Source: Deltaproteobacteria bacterium (GTDB lineage: Bacteria; Desulfobacterota; Desulfobulbia; Desulfobulbales; SURF-16). From it: a stretch of 15,781 nucleotides of DNA. Positions 1 through 8,062 of the stretch are shown here, in pieces (the first letter of the stretch is position 1; each line of letters begins with the position of its first letter). Where the stretch lies: assembly GCA_029939635.1 (NCBI GenBank), contig JAOZSN010000063.1, forward strand, positions 1 to 15,781, written 5' to 3'. The position numbers and the translations under genes are program-made. The notes below the pieces were generated by a model. That model was not told where the DNA came from and ran no database searches. It saw only the letters and a program-made list of their open reading frames with translations.

Positions 1-1353
1 CGCCTCGTCTGCTGCCCTAACTAACTCTTTTACGAACGAGGTCTTGATCAACGGCCACGCTGCCACTCCAACACTAATTGTTACAGATAACGTTTCACCT
101 TCCCATGATACCTTGGTGGCCTCTATCACCTTACGTAGACGCTCAGCCAGAGAGACAGCAGCCTCAATGCCACAGTCAGTACTAACCAGTAAAAATTCTT
201 CGCCGCCATAACGACAGGCCACCTCACCGGCCCGGATGTTTTCTTCCAAAGTTGCTGCCACGCTGCGCAACACAGCATCTCCAGCAGCATGACCATACGT
301 ATCATTGACCATTTTAAAATGATCTATATCAAACATGATGACACTTAGGGGGTCTCCCTTACGGATGGCCTTGGAAAATTCCTCCTTGAGACGACGCATG
401 CCAAAACGACGATTCATGATGCCGGTTAAACCATCCATGGCTGCCATCTGCTCAATACGTTTATGAAGCAAGGCGTTTTGCAGATAAGGGGCAGCATAAA
501 CACGGAGTTCTTCAACCAAACGTCGCCGATCGCCATCAAGCCTCTCTTCAGAACTGCCAAGGATAACAAGCCCCAGACAGGCCCCCTCTACGGCCAAAGG
601 TACCATAGCAACCATGGAAGGACTGAGCTTGCCAAAGGGTGATGACTGCGTCACCCAATTCAAACCATCTCGCTCAGTATTGAGGATATGTACCTCGCGA
701 CTTTCTACCGCTGCCATTGCTGCACCCTGGCGAGAGTCAATTTTTACAGGCAAGTCCTTGCTGCGATCTATACCTATAGAAGTCATCAGCTCTAATTCGC
801 GCCCAAAGGCTGCGTAGAGCACACCACAAGTGGCATTACTGCCCTCGATAAACGACTGCAGGATAACCTTAGAATTTTTAGCGAGATCAACACTGTCTGC
901 CAGTCTCACCAGATAGCCGCGCATCTGTGCTTCATGATTGATCCGACCGGAAATTGCCTGGCTCATACCGTTAAACGAGGTAACCAGTGAGCCAATCATA
1001 TCATCACTGATAACGTTGAGCCGAAAATCACCAACCTTGCCGGGCACACCCTGCATGGCATCATTTACCGCGTTGTTGATCTTCTCCATGCCCGCCCCGA
1101 TGCGATCAATTTCCTCCTTAACCACCACCTTGAAGATCCAAAAATTAACTGCCCCCACAGCCAACCCTGCCCCCACGCACATCATGGCAAAGGGGATGGA
1201 CATCGCCTTTTCGCTATCCAGGGCCACCTTGGCAAACACCGGAAAGATTACTCCCACCAGGCCGCCAAAGGCAATCATTGACGTAAATAAATTTCGCAAT
1301 ATCGACCGCTTAGCCTTGTCAGGCAAATCATTCGAATAATCGTTCCCCGCCAT
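1..1353 (-). CDS. Membrane GAF-GGDEF diguanylate cyclase (3' end cut by window edge)
   Basis: Predicted to make cyclic-di-GMP from two GTP at the inner membrane. The 451 visible codons begin at ATG 1353 and are open to the window edge. Two hydrophobic segments (about residues 24-43 and 52-77) are followed by a HAMP-like linker (about 78-135), a GAF-like sensor (about 150-290) and a GGDEF domain (from about 305). The active-site loop is R-Y-G-G-E-E-F at 381-387, and metal-binding Asp lie in F-D-I-D-H-F at 341-346. Both suggest an active cyclase. The inhibitory I-site position reads R-A-G-E (374-377), so the usual Asp of RxxD is Glu. Only the last few residues of the GGDEF domain should be missing, unless another domain follows. 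A G-rich purine tract lies just upstream of the ATG but is very close to it. The gene starts 22 bases after the larB stop, so the two are probably co-transcribed. The signal sensed is unknown. Confidence 0.93.
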   Translation of the reverse strand, partial: MAGNDYSNDLPDKAKRSILRNLFTSMIAFGGLVGVIFPVFAKVALDSEKAMSIPFAMMCVGAGLAVGAVNFWIFKVVVKEEIDRIGAGMEKINNAVNDAMQGVPGKVGDFRLNVISDDMIGSLVTSFNGMSQAISGRINHEAQMRGYLVRLADSVDLAKNSKVILQSFIEGSNATCGVLYAAFGRELELMTSIGIDRSKDLPVKIDSRQGAAMAAVESREVHILNTERDGLNWVTQSSPFGKLSPSMVAMVPLAVEGACLGLVILGSSEERLDGDRRRLVEELRVYAAPYLQNALLHKRIEQMAAMDGLTGIMNRRFGMRRLKEEFSKAIRKGDPLSVIMFDIDHFKMVNDTYGHAAGDAVLRSVAATLEENIRAGEVACRYGGEEFLLVSTDCGIEAAVSLAERLRKVIEATKVSWEGETLSVTISVGVAAWPLIKTSFVKELVRAADEA

Positions 1354-1375
1354 TACTCCCCCGTTACAGCATACC

Positions 1376-2131
1376 CTATTTCTTATTAATGGCTGCCGCC
1401 ATGCAGGCAGCACCAAAACCGTTATCAATATTCACCACAGCCAGACCGTGGCTACAGCTATTCAGCATCCCCAGCAAGGCGGCTATACCACCATATCCTG
1501 TACCATAACCGACACTTACTGGAACTGCAACCACAGGCGGGGTAACAAGACCAGCCACTACACTGGGCAAGGCACCTTCCATTCCTGCCACCACAATAAT
1601 CACCGACGAATCCTGCAACTCCTCCAGACGATTATAGAGACGATGAATACCAGCCACGCCAACATCATGAATCAACTCAACTTGATTACCCAAGCACCTG
1701 GCAGTGACAAATGCCTCCCTGGCCACAGGGATATCACTGGTTCCGGCACAGACAACACAAATAACTCCACGACCGTCCAGTTCGTCATCCTCTGGGGCGC
1801 GGGCCACCAGCATACGAGCCCTGGGGTGATATATCACCTCGGGCAGAGCCTCAACAATAAAAGCGGCTTTTACTTTATCTACCCGGGTGGCCATAACAAC
1901 ACCTGGCCGCTTGAGCATCGCTGCCATGATGGCATTAATCTGACTCGCCGTTTTATTCTCACCAAAGACCACCTCAGGCTGGCCTGTCCGGGCCAGGCGA
2001 TGATGGTCCAGACAGGCACAGTCAAGGTCACTTGGCTGCTTAACTGTATGCAGAGCAGCAAGGGCTTCATCCACTGAACAGCCACCCTGCTGTACTACCT
2101 CAAGCAGTTTTTTTATTTCATCTCCTTCCAC
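1376..2131 (-). CDS. larB: LarB, nickel-pincer cofactor biosynthesis protein (AIR-carboxylase-like)
   Basis: LarB carboxylates and hydrolyses the adenylate of nicotinic acid adenine dinucleotide, the first step toward the nickel-pincer nucleotide cofactor of lactate racemase and related LarA enzymes. Family signatures, numbered from the chosen start (251 residues): D-H-H-R near 42-45, V-V-F-G-E-N-K-T near 54-61, C-A-G-T-S-D at 128-133, and G-M-E-G-A-L-P-S near 183-190. The last two belong to the C-terminal PurE-like fold. N-I-D-N-G-F-G-A lies near the end. I chose GTG 2131 because GAGG lies eight bases upstream and the resulting N-terminus (E-G-D-E-I-K-K-L-L) matches the family. An in-frame TTG at 2188 would add 19 low-complexity residues with a poor ribosome site. 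larA, larC and larE are not in the window. The downstream co-oriented gene is a diguanylate cyclase. Confidence 0.92.
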   Translation of the reverse strand: MEGDEIKKLLEVVQQGGCSVDEALAALHTVKQPSDLDCACLDHHRLARTGQPEVVFGENKTASQINAIMAAMLKRPGVVMATRVDKVKAAFIVEALPEVIYHPRARMLVARAPEDDELDGRGVICVVCAGTSDIPVAREAFVTARCLGNQVELIHDVGVAGIHRLYNRLEELQDSSVIIVVAGMEGALPSVVAGLVTPPVVAVPVSVGYGTGYGGIAALLGMLNSCSHGLAVVNIDNGFGAACMAAAINKK

Positions 2132-2279
2132 ACAAAATTCCTCATTTTTTTTGTCAGTCTCGCAAGAACTTGCTGACTGACGCGGCAATATCCCGTAACT
2201 TATTGAGACACAGTGTGGCGTTAGCCTACATTTATGCTTTGTAAGGACTCAGTAGTTTTTTAAGACAGAATAGTTACTT

Positions 2280-2285
2280 TATACT
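2280..2285 (+). promoter_or_regulatory. Candidate -10 box for the prmA operon
   Basis: TATACT lies about 50 bases before the prmA ATG, in the divergent larB/prmA gap (2132-2334). It matches five of six consensus bases. No convincing -35 hexamer sits 16-18 bases upstream, only T-rich sequence, so the call is weak. Confidence 0.3.
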
Positions 2286-2334
2286 ATCATTCTTAGTAAT
2301 CCCACTAATTTCACTTAGGTTTTTAACGAAAAAT

Positions 2335-3228
2335 ATGTCTTCAGCCATTACCCATCGCCCCCCACGACACTGGTTAAAAATTTCTGTCACAAGTCCTGCC
2401 AGATTAAGTGAACTGGTCAGCACAGAACTGACTCTTCTTACCAGCAACGGCACTGAAACTATGACCGTACAAAACGGCATCATGGTCATTGCCTATCTGG
2501 AGAAAGATGAACAGTACCGCAATAAGAGCAAGGAGATAAATAATTATCTGGAGCAAATCTGCTCCACCACCCCGGAGATCATCATTGACCGTGCCACCAT
2601 TGTTGAAGAAAATTGGTCAGAACAGTGGAAGAGTCAGTTCAAGCCAACAAAAATCAGTAACCTATTCACCGTCACACCATCGTGGGAGCCTTACTCCCCT
2701 GCCAGCAACGAAAAGGTAATTACCATTGACCCTGGCCTGGCTTTTGGTACTGGCCTGCATGCCTCTACCCGCCTAGCCCTCCTCCACCTAGAAAAAGTAT
2801 TGACAGAGAGCAAACCAAACTCGGTACTTGACGTGGGTACAGGCACAGCCATTCTGGCCATAGCCGCAGCCATGCTCGGTGCCACACCGGTCATTGCCGT
2901 TGACAATGACCCAGATGCTGTGGAGGCAGGACGGTGTAACTGTGAGCAAAATGAGCAGAATATTGACATCTCTAATACACCTCTGGCCGACATAGACGGC
3001 CAATTCAAGGTAGTCATAGCCAATATTACCGCTGATGTGTTGACCATGCTTAAAAATGAACTTGTCAAGCACATGAGCCCAGGCGGAGCCCTCATCCTGG
3101 CTGGTATCCTGGCCGGCGGCCAGGGAGAAAACATCGTTGCCAGCTTCAGCGAACTAGGCTTGACCCTTGTTAGTGAAGAGCAGGAAGGAGAGTGGATCTC
3201 CTACTTATTCAGCCAGAGCCAGGCCTGA
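2335..3228 (+). CDS. prmA: Ribosomal protein L11 methyltransferase PrmA
   Basis: Cytosolic SAM-dependent enzyme that trimethylates ribosomal protein L11. The 297-residue length is normal for the family. Seen in the sequence: an N-terminal substrate-recognition domain (about 10-80); the linker signature E-E-N-W-S-E-Q-W-K near 91-99; D-P-G-L-A-F-G-T-G at 132-140, followed by L-H-A-S-T where most homologues have T-H-P-T-T; the SAM-binding motif V-L-D-V-G-T-G-T near 164-171; and acidic D190 at the end of the second strand. The usual A-N-I-L segment reads A-N-I-T near 229-232. ATG 2335 has only a weak, distant AGG upstream, but no better in-frame start exists. It is first gene of a plus-strand operon, with rsmE starting four bases after its stop. 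Confidence 0.95.
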   Translation: MSSAITHRPPRHWLKISVTSPARLSELVSTELTLLTSNGTETMTVQNGIMVIAYLEKDEQYRNKSKEINNYLEQICSTTPEIIIDRATIVEENWSEQWKSQFKPTKISNLFTVTPSWEPYSPASNEKVITIDPGLAFGTGLHASTRLALLHLEKVLTESKPNSVLDVGTGTAILAIAAAMLGATPVIAVDNDPDAVEAGRCNCEQNEQNIDISNTPLADIDGQFKVVIANITADVLTMLKNELVKHMSPGGALILAGILAGGQGENIVASFSELGLTLVSEEQEGEWISYLFSQSQA

Positions 3229-3232
3229 TACC

Positions 3233-3982
3233 ATGCGCCGCTTTTACCTTGCCAGCACCATCCCTCCTACCGGAACCATACAGCTTGACAAAGAGCAATC
3301 TCGTCATATTAGCACTGTACTCCGCCTGCAAGCAGGAGAAAAAATCACCCTGTTTGATGGCCAGGGAAACGATATATACGCGACCCTGCTCATTGTTAAA
3401 AAAAATGGTGTGCATGTCCAGATAACAGGGACACACCATGTGCCGCTGACCAAGCCGATCATCCACCTCCACCTTGGCCTGCTCAAAGGCAAAAAGATGG
3501 AGTTTATCATCCAAAAAATGACCGAACTGGGCATTGACCATATCCACCCCTTCACCTGTGACTTCAGTGATACTGCTCTCCCGTCTGCCCGCAAGATGGA
3601 ACGTTGGCAAAAAATCTGCCTGGAGGCGTGCAAACAATGTGGCAGAGCCAGAACCATCCATATTGCTAAGCCTGTTGCATTGACAACTGATCTTGCCAGC
3701 GAGAAGCAGGGTACAGTTGTCACCTTCTGGGAGGGAGAGACCAAGAAAACCATCAGTGACATACCCACATTGCTGCACAACGATGAGATCCACTTTTTCA
3801 TTGGACCAGAGGGAGGGTTTTCAGCCTCAGAGATCAACCTATTCAACCAACAGAACATTGCAACCCTGTCACTGGGCGATCTCACCCTGCGCGCCGAGAC
3901 AGCTGTTCTCTGCGCTACAACCCTTATCCTGCATCAGGCCAACCGATTGCAGCCCCGAAAGACAAGAGAGGAACAAGACTGA
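3233..3982 (+). CDS. rsmE: 16S rRNA m3U1498 methyltransferase RsmE
   Basis: SPOUT-class (knotted) methyltransferase that methylates N3 of U1498 in 16S rRNA on the assembled 30S subunit, using SAM. The 249 residues carry the family marks in order: a PUA-like N-terminus with R-H-I-S-T-V-L-R-L near 24-32 and F-D-G-Q-G near 41-45; K-G-K-K-M-E near 85-90; Q-K-M-T-E-L-G near 94-100; the SAM-binding knot loop F-I-G-P-E-G-G-F at 189-196; and L-G-D-L-T-L-R-A-E-T-A at 214-224. I chose ATG 3233 because it gives the family N-terminus M-R-R-F-Y. The longer in-frame extension back to 3167 would lie inside prmA. AGG at 3220-3222 is the likely ribosome site. The stop overlaps the dtd start by one base (TGATG), so translation is coupled. 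Confidence 0.95.
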   Translation: MRRFYLASTIPPTGTIQLDKEQSRHISTVLRLQAGEKITLFDGQGNDIYATLLIVKKNGVHVQITGTHHVPLTKPIIHLHLGLLKGKKMEFIIQKMTELGIDHIHPFTCDFSDTALPSARKMERWQKICLEACKQCGRARTIHIAKPVALTTDLASEKQGTVVTFWEGETKKTISDIPTLLHNDEIHFFIGPEGGFSASEINLFNQQNIATLSLGDLTLRAETAVLCATTLILHQANRLQPRKTREEQD

Positions 3983-4416
3983 TGCGCGCGGTTATTCAAC
4001 GAGTCAAAAAAAGCAGTGTCACAGTGGAGGACAAGCTGGTGGGCAACATTGGAGCTGGCCTTCTTATCCTATTGGGAGTTACGGGGAGTGATACAGAAAA
4101 AGATGCCGCTTATCTGGCAGACAAGATCAGTAATCTACGCATTTTTTCTGATAGCAACGACAAGATGAACCTCTCCCTGCAAGATGTGCAAGGAGAAGCC
4201 CTGGTGGTGAGTCAATTTACCCTCTACGGTGATTGCCGCAAGGGACGACGCCCCTCGTATGGTGATGCGGCACGGCCAGAACAGGCCAACGATCTATACG
4301 AATTCTTCTGCAACCATCTTGGTAAGATTGTCCCTGTAGAAACGGGTCGCTTTCAGGCAATGATGGAGGTGGAGTTAATTAATGACGGGCCAGTGACACT
4401 GATAGTGGAAAGCTAA
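3982..4416 (+). CDS. dtd: D-aminoacyl-tRNA deacylase
   Basis: Hydrolyses D-amino acids (and glycine mischarged on tRNA-Ala) from tRNA, protecting translation from wrong-handed residues. It acts as a cytosolic homodimer. At 144 residues it is full length. The start M-R-A-V-I-Q-R-V is typical. The active-site segment S-Q-F-T-L lies at 77-81, and the Gly-cisPro selectivity motif within N-D-G-P-V-T lies at 134-139. These are the two motifs that build the chiral pocket of the dimer. It is last gene of the prmA-rsmE-dtd operon. Its ATG shares one base with the rsmE stop. The 51-base gap to the convergent hemY gene holds no convincing terminator hairpin. Confidence 0.96.
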   Translation: MRAVIQRVKKSSVTVEDKLVGNIGAGLLILLGVTGSDTEKDAAYLADKISNLRIFSDSNDKMNLSLQDVQGEALVVSQFTLYGDCRKGRRPSYGDAARPEQANDLYEFFCNHLGKIVPVETGRFQAMMEVELINDGPVTLIVES

Positions 4417-4467
4417 CTACAGGGGGCAGGGGTAAGCAAAAATAATAGACCATTTCCATCCTGTTAT

Positions 4468-5820
4468 CTAGAAATAAACCGGCTTCACCTCTGCCGCCCC
4501 ATCATCTCCCCTGTTGCCACACACAGACTCGGCTGCCTTGCTGGCCGATCTGGTCATGTCATTGATACCAATGCCATCCCAGCCAAAACCGCAAATATGT
4601 AGACCTGGGTTGAGCTGCTCCTGTTGTAGACGCCAATCTAATAGGGCAGGGTGACCCTTTTCCATCTGGGGAATGCCACTGTCTGAGCGTAGTACCTTGC
4701 TAAACTCAGGGCGAGCAGGCAAATCAAGAAGTTTCCCCATATCGGCCCAGACCCCGGCAATGAGCTCCTCATCACTGAGCTGTAATTTTTCGGGATGGCG
4801 ACGCCCTCCCACCAGTGCCTCCAGCAACACCTTCCCCTGTGGAGCACGCCCCGGGAACATACGGGACGTAAACATACAGCCAAGGGCAAAACGCTTCTCA
4901 CACTCTGGGGCCAGATACCCAAAGCCCTTGGGCACAATGCCGGTATCAGCACAGCCTAAGGCGACATTACAGATCCGCGACTCAGGCACCATGGCAACAG
5001 GTGGTCGCCTATCGGCCAACAGGCGTAGAGATCCATTCATGGGCAGAGCAATGATAACATGAGGGGCAGAAAGTATCCCTGCTGACGTCTCAACCTGCCA
5101 GCCCTGATCAGTTTTGACCACCCTTTCTACCAAAGTATGCAAACGAACATCCTGCCCCTTCTGCAGGGCCGGAGCCATGCTTTCCATGCCATCTGGAAAA
5201 TTATTCATGGCAGGCAAGTGCCCACCACTTTTGGCTTTTTTCGGCTTTTTTCGCAGGCCACGGAGAACAGAACCATGCTTTTTCTCCAAATCCCGCACAC
5301 CAGGCATGACGGCATCAACAAGCAGACGCTCATAATCTCCGGAAAAGGTACCGGTGACCGCGGCATCAACCATAGGCAAAACAGAGCGGCCAAAACGATA
5401 CTCAGCCCATTGGGCAATGGTGGGCTCTCCACCGAAAGGTTTCTTAAAAATATCTCCCAGTAAACGCAACTTCCCCCCCAAACCAAGCAAGGGGGTCGTG
5501 AGGAGTTCCTGAGGCTTCTGCGGCAAGGCAATCAAACGCCCATATCGGCATAAAAAACGCTGAAAATCACCTAAGGGTGCCTTTTGTACTGTTTCAGCCA
5601 GGCCAGTTTCTGCCAAGAGAATCTGGCTCTCCTTTTTATTATCAAGAAAACCATGGGGTCCTGACTCGGCAAGATAGCCCTGGCAGGCATGGGAACGAAT
5701 GGCCCCACCAACTCGAGCAGAAGCCTCAAGGATAACAACCTCCATGTCAGGCTGCTGTCGGTGAATAAAAAATCCAGCGGCCAGGCCAGAGATACCGGCT
5801 CCGATAATGATAACGTCCAT
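4468..5820 (-). CDS. hemY: HemY-type protoporphyrinogen/coproporphyrinogen oxidase (FAD)
   Basis: FAD enzyme of late haem synthesis that oxidises protoporphyrinogen IX (or coproporphyrinogen III in some lineages) by six electrons. Many databases call this family hemG. The 450 residues show an N-terminal dinucleotide fold G-A-G-I-S-G-L at 7-13, the acidic E32, and V-G-G-A-I-R-S near 37-43. The C-terminal FAD signature G-W-D-G-I-G-I-N-D-M lies near 413-422. H-G-F-L-D near 55-59 is also typical of the family. It could conceivably be another amine-oxidase-fold enzyme, but the combination of motifs favours PPOX. ATG 5820 has GAGG 12 bases upstream, a long but possible spacing. It converges with dtd and lies downstream of the M48 protease gene, 196 bases away. 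The last 20 or so residues are a polar tail outside the usual core. Confidence 0.88.
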   Translation of the reverse strand: MDVIIIGAGISGLAAGFFIHRQQPDMEVVILEASARVGGAIRSHACQGYLAESGPHGFLDNKKESQILLAETGLAETVQKAPLGDFQRFLCRYGRLIALPQKPQELLTTPLLGLGGKLRLLGDIFKKPFGGEPTIAQWAEYRFGRSVLPMVDAAVTGTFSGDYERLLVDAVMPGVRDLEKKHGSVLRGLRKKPKKAKSGGHLPAMNNFPDGMESMAPALQKGQDVRLHTLVERVVKTDQGWQVETSAGILSAPHVIIALPMNGSLRLLADRRPPVAMVPESRICNVALGCADTGIVPKGFGYLAPECEKRFALGCMFTSRMFPGRAPQGKVLLEALVGGRRHPEKLQLSDEELIAGVWADMGKLLDLPARPEFSKVLRSDSGIPQMEKGHPALLDWRLQQEQLNPGLHICGFGWDGIGINDMTRSASKAAESVCGNRGDDGAAEVKPVYF

Positions 5821-5870
5821 ATTTTCAAGAATCCTCAGGAAACAATCAACAACGAACAGTAAGTAAGTGT

Positions 5871-5896
5871 AGTACCCGAAGCTGAAGGGCGGTACT
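5871..5896. promoter_or_regulatory. Inverted repeat upstream of hemY
   Basis: AGTACC at 5871-5876 and GGTACT at 5891-5896 form a perfect 6-base inverted repeat separated by 14 bases, about 50 bases upstream of the hemY ATG. It is not followed by a T tract on the minus strand, so it is not an obvious terminator of the gene upstream. It could be a regulator site or part of a leader structure. With only six bases per arm it could also be chance. Confidence 0.25.
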
Positions 5897-5925
5897 TTCT
5901 TTATTAATTAAGACATCATCCACCC

Positions 5926-5964
5926 TTCATCATTCGACATTTCTTGTTCGATATTCGATATTCG
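5926..5964. repeat. Period-7 intergenic repeat tract
   Basis: Successive 7-base units from 5926 begin with TTC or TT: TTCATCA, then TTCGACA, a diverged unit, then TTCGATA twice in a row (5947-5960), and a partial TTCG. It lies between the M48 protease and hemY genes, about 50 bases past the protease stop. It resembles the short tandem heptamer (STRR-type) sequences described between genes in some bacteria. No reading frame uses it. Confidence 0.6.
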
Positions 5965-6016
5965 TTTTTTAAGCTTTACGACTAGTACATTGCCCAACTA
6001 AAGAAAATGGCAAACC

Positions 6017-7900
6017 CTACTCTCCGGCCACAAAAGCATCAAGGTCAAAATCCATTTCCCCTTCCTGGCCAAGCAACTCTGCTACGCTCTCAGGGTGTAG
6101 CTGGCCATCCTTTTCCATAAGCCAGAGCCAACCAGCCAAAGTGCGCTGGTACTGATTTTTTTGACGGGGATGGGCACGATCTATAGCCTCTGACTGTACC
6201 TCAATGGCCTCCTGGCGGCGATCTAGAAACCAATAGACATGGGCCAGGGTATCAAGAATATGGGACAACCTGGACAAGCGCACCGCCTGGCGGGCTAGTA
6301 GCAAGGCATAGGGGCCATCAAGAAACCTCTCATCCTCACAGGTAACCAGGAGCCAGGCCAGATTATTAAGCACCTCGGCATTATCAGCGTGCAGGTTAAG
6401 GGCGTCATTATAGCGGTCTATCGCCTCCCCATACTCCTTGCGATTATAATGAAGATCTCCCAAGGCCCAGGCCAGTTGTAAATTATCAGAACCTTCCTGT
6501 AAAAGTAGGGTGAGTTGCTGAATTTCACGATTTTCCACCGCCTTAGTAAGCAGGTCTCCAGGCAGGGAGAAATGCAACATAATAGCTACTAGCACAGCTG
6601 CTATATAGCTACCCAAGGCAAGATACACCTTGCGATGATGGCGCCCGACAAGGGCTGGCCTTACGGCACATTCTTGCAGGAAAGTGACTCGCTGACCAAT
6701 GCCAAAATGATGCCAGTTGGGCAGATCACGAATATCACCACTTAACCGGGCCACCTTTTCCAAGGCATCACTGATAGCCAGGGAGTTTGCCATGGATGTA
6801 AAGGCATGCAGGTCTGCCTGGCGTTCGAAATTACGCATAAAAAAACCAAAGACAAAACGCAAAAAAACAACCAAGAAAACCAACATGAGAACAGTGGTAG
6901 TCCCTTCAATTACCTGACCAGAAGTCACACCAAAGCGATCAGCCACCATAACCAAAAAATCGCTTTGCACCAAACCATATAGAATGAGATCAAGGGCAGG
7001 ATCAACGATCACCGAGAAACCAATGAGCAGCAAAAGATAGAGCTGCATATGAAATCGTTTCACATGGCCGATTTCATGGGCAAAAACAGCCTCCAATTCG
7101 CGCAACGTTAAAGATTGCAGTAAGGCTGGTGTAACCAGTACATAGCGAAACCGTCGAAGAAACCCAATAACACCAGCCGTGACAGCTTGGCCGCCAAGCA
7201 GAGGCCACAACATAATATCCTTATAGCCTAAATGCTGCGCTGCACACATACTCTCCAACTCATCCCGCACAGCACCAGACGGCAGAGGAGTACAATGCCA
7301 AAGTCGCATGAGCAAAGGAGGATAGATAATGGCCAAAAAGAAAAAAAAGAACCCCAGAACCACTATCTCGCCATATTGCCCGGCCAGGAAATGGTGCAAC
7401 GGCCCAGAGCTAGAGAGACTGAGTAGGTCAAAGACCAGAGAAATAAAAATCCACGGCAAAACAATGGGAACAGTGGCCTGTAGGTTATCCACCACAAAGC
7501 GCTGGGGACGACCATAGGTACCGAGACAGCGTGCCGTAAAATACCAGCCAATACTAAGGTAGAAAAAGAAGAGGCTCAACCCCACTAGACGCGCAACAAG
7601 GGGTAAGGTATGGGCAAAAGGCGCATGGGAAAAATAATAGAGGCCATCCAGCCAGAAGATATCAAGGGCCAGAGAAACTATTGCAGCCAGCGCTGCCACC
7701 TTTTCAGCCCTGAAATAATCCTTGGTCAGCATGGCGCGACCACGACGATAGAGTCGAGCACAGATAAGGTGCAAGATGCCCAGCTTCAGCAAAAAGATAA
7801 GCAGAGTAAGAGCAGGAGAAAAATGGGGAGAGGAAGGGGACTGCCTGGCCGACAGCAAAAAGATGACGACCAAAAGGTAGAGAAGATTATTATAGCTCAT
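6017..7900 (-). CDS. Polytopic membrane M48-family metalloprotease with C-terminal TPR region
   Basis: Predicted zinc endopeptidase of the HtpX/Ste24 family, likely degrading or processing membrane proteins at the inner membrane. The 627 residues begin with several membrane segments (about 5-18, 30-50, 68-90, 100-122, 140-162, 178-200). The zinc site H-E-I-G-H is at 275-279 within V-F-A-H-E-I-G-H-V. The likely third ligand is E359 in N-F-E-R-Q-A-D, the usual E-x-x-A-D position. Further hydrophobic stretches lie at about 283-310, 335-355 and 425-445. Residues about 470-580 look like two or three TPR helical repeats (A-L-G-D-L-H-Y-N near 479-486; L-N-N-L-A-W near 511-516). The combination is about twice the length of HtpX. 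ATG 7900 has no clear ribosome site, and a period-7 repeat lies just upstream. The substrate is unknown. Confidence 0.88.
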   Translation of the reverse strand: MSYNNLLYLLVVIFLLSARQSPSSPHFSPALTLLIFLLKLGILHLICARLYRRGRAMLTKDYFRAEKVAALAAIVSLALDIFWLDGLYYFSHAPFAHTLPLVARLVGLSLFFFYLSIGWYFTARCLGTYGRPQRFVVDNLQATVPIVLPWIFISLVFDLLSLSSSGPLHHFLAGQYGEIVVLGFFFFFLAIIYPPLLMRLWHCTPLPSGAVRDELESMCAAQHLGYKDIMLWPLLGGQAVTAGVIGFLRRFRYVLVTPALLQSLTLRELEAVFAHEIGHVKRFHMQLYLLLLIGFSVIVDPALDLILYGLVQSDFLVMVADRFGVTSGQVIEGTTTVLMLVFLVVFLRFVFGFFMRNFERQADLHAFTSMANSLAISDALEKVARLSGDIRDLPNWHHFGIGQRVTFLQECAVRPALVGRHHRKVYLALGSYIAAVLVAIMLHFSLPGDLLTKAVENREIQQLTLLLQEGSDNLQLAWALGDLHYNRKEYGEAIDRYNDALNLHADNAEVLNNLAWLLVTCEDERFLDGPYALLLARQAVRLSRLSHILDTLAHVYWFLDRRQEAIEVQSEAIDRAHPRQKNQYQRTLAGWLWLMEKDGQLHPESVAELLGQEGEMDFDLDAFVAGE

Positions 7901-7914
7901 TGAGAGACAGAATT

Positions 7915-7935
7915 CAGGAGTCAGAAGTCAGTAGG
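7915..7935. repeat. Second period-7 intergenic repeat
   Basis: Three consecutive 7-base units (CAGGAGT, CAGAAGT, CAGTAGG) sit 15 bases upstream of the M48 protease start codon, where a ribosome site or promoter would be expected. The unit differs from the tract at 5926-5964 but has the same length. The gap 7901-8062 holds nothing else I can name. Confidence 0.5.
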
Positions 7936-8062
7936 CAAAAGAAAAACCCAACAGTAACAGATATTATTCGTTGCGAGAAGTGTTACCTGGCAAGGCACCA
8001 CAAGCCAGCAACAAACAGCAACCATTCTAACTTTTGTTCTGTATGCTAACGCGGCACGCGCC

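Noticed and set aside
1448..2077. Open frame of 209 codons on the plus strand
   Set aside because: It lies wholly antisense to larB, is rich in His, Asn and Thr with no family features, and arises from codon bias of the real gene.
3209..3885. Two long minus-strand frames
   Set aside because: Both are antisense to rsmE, whose motifs are unmistakable; neither encodes a recognisable domain.
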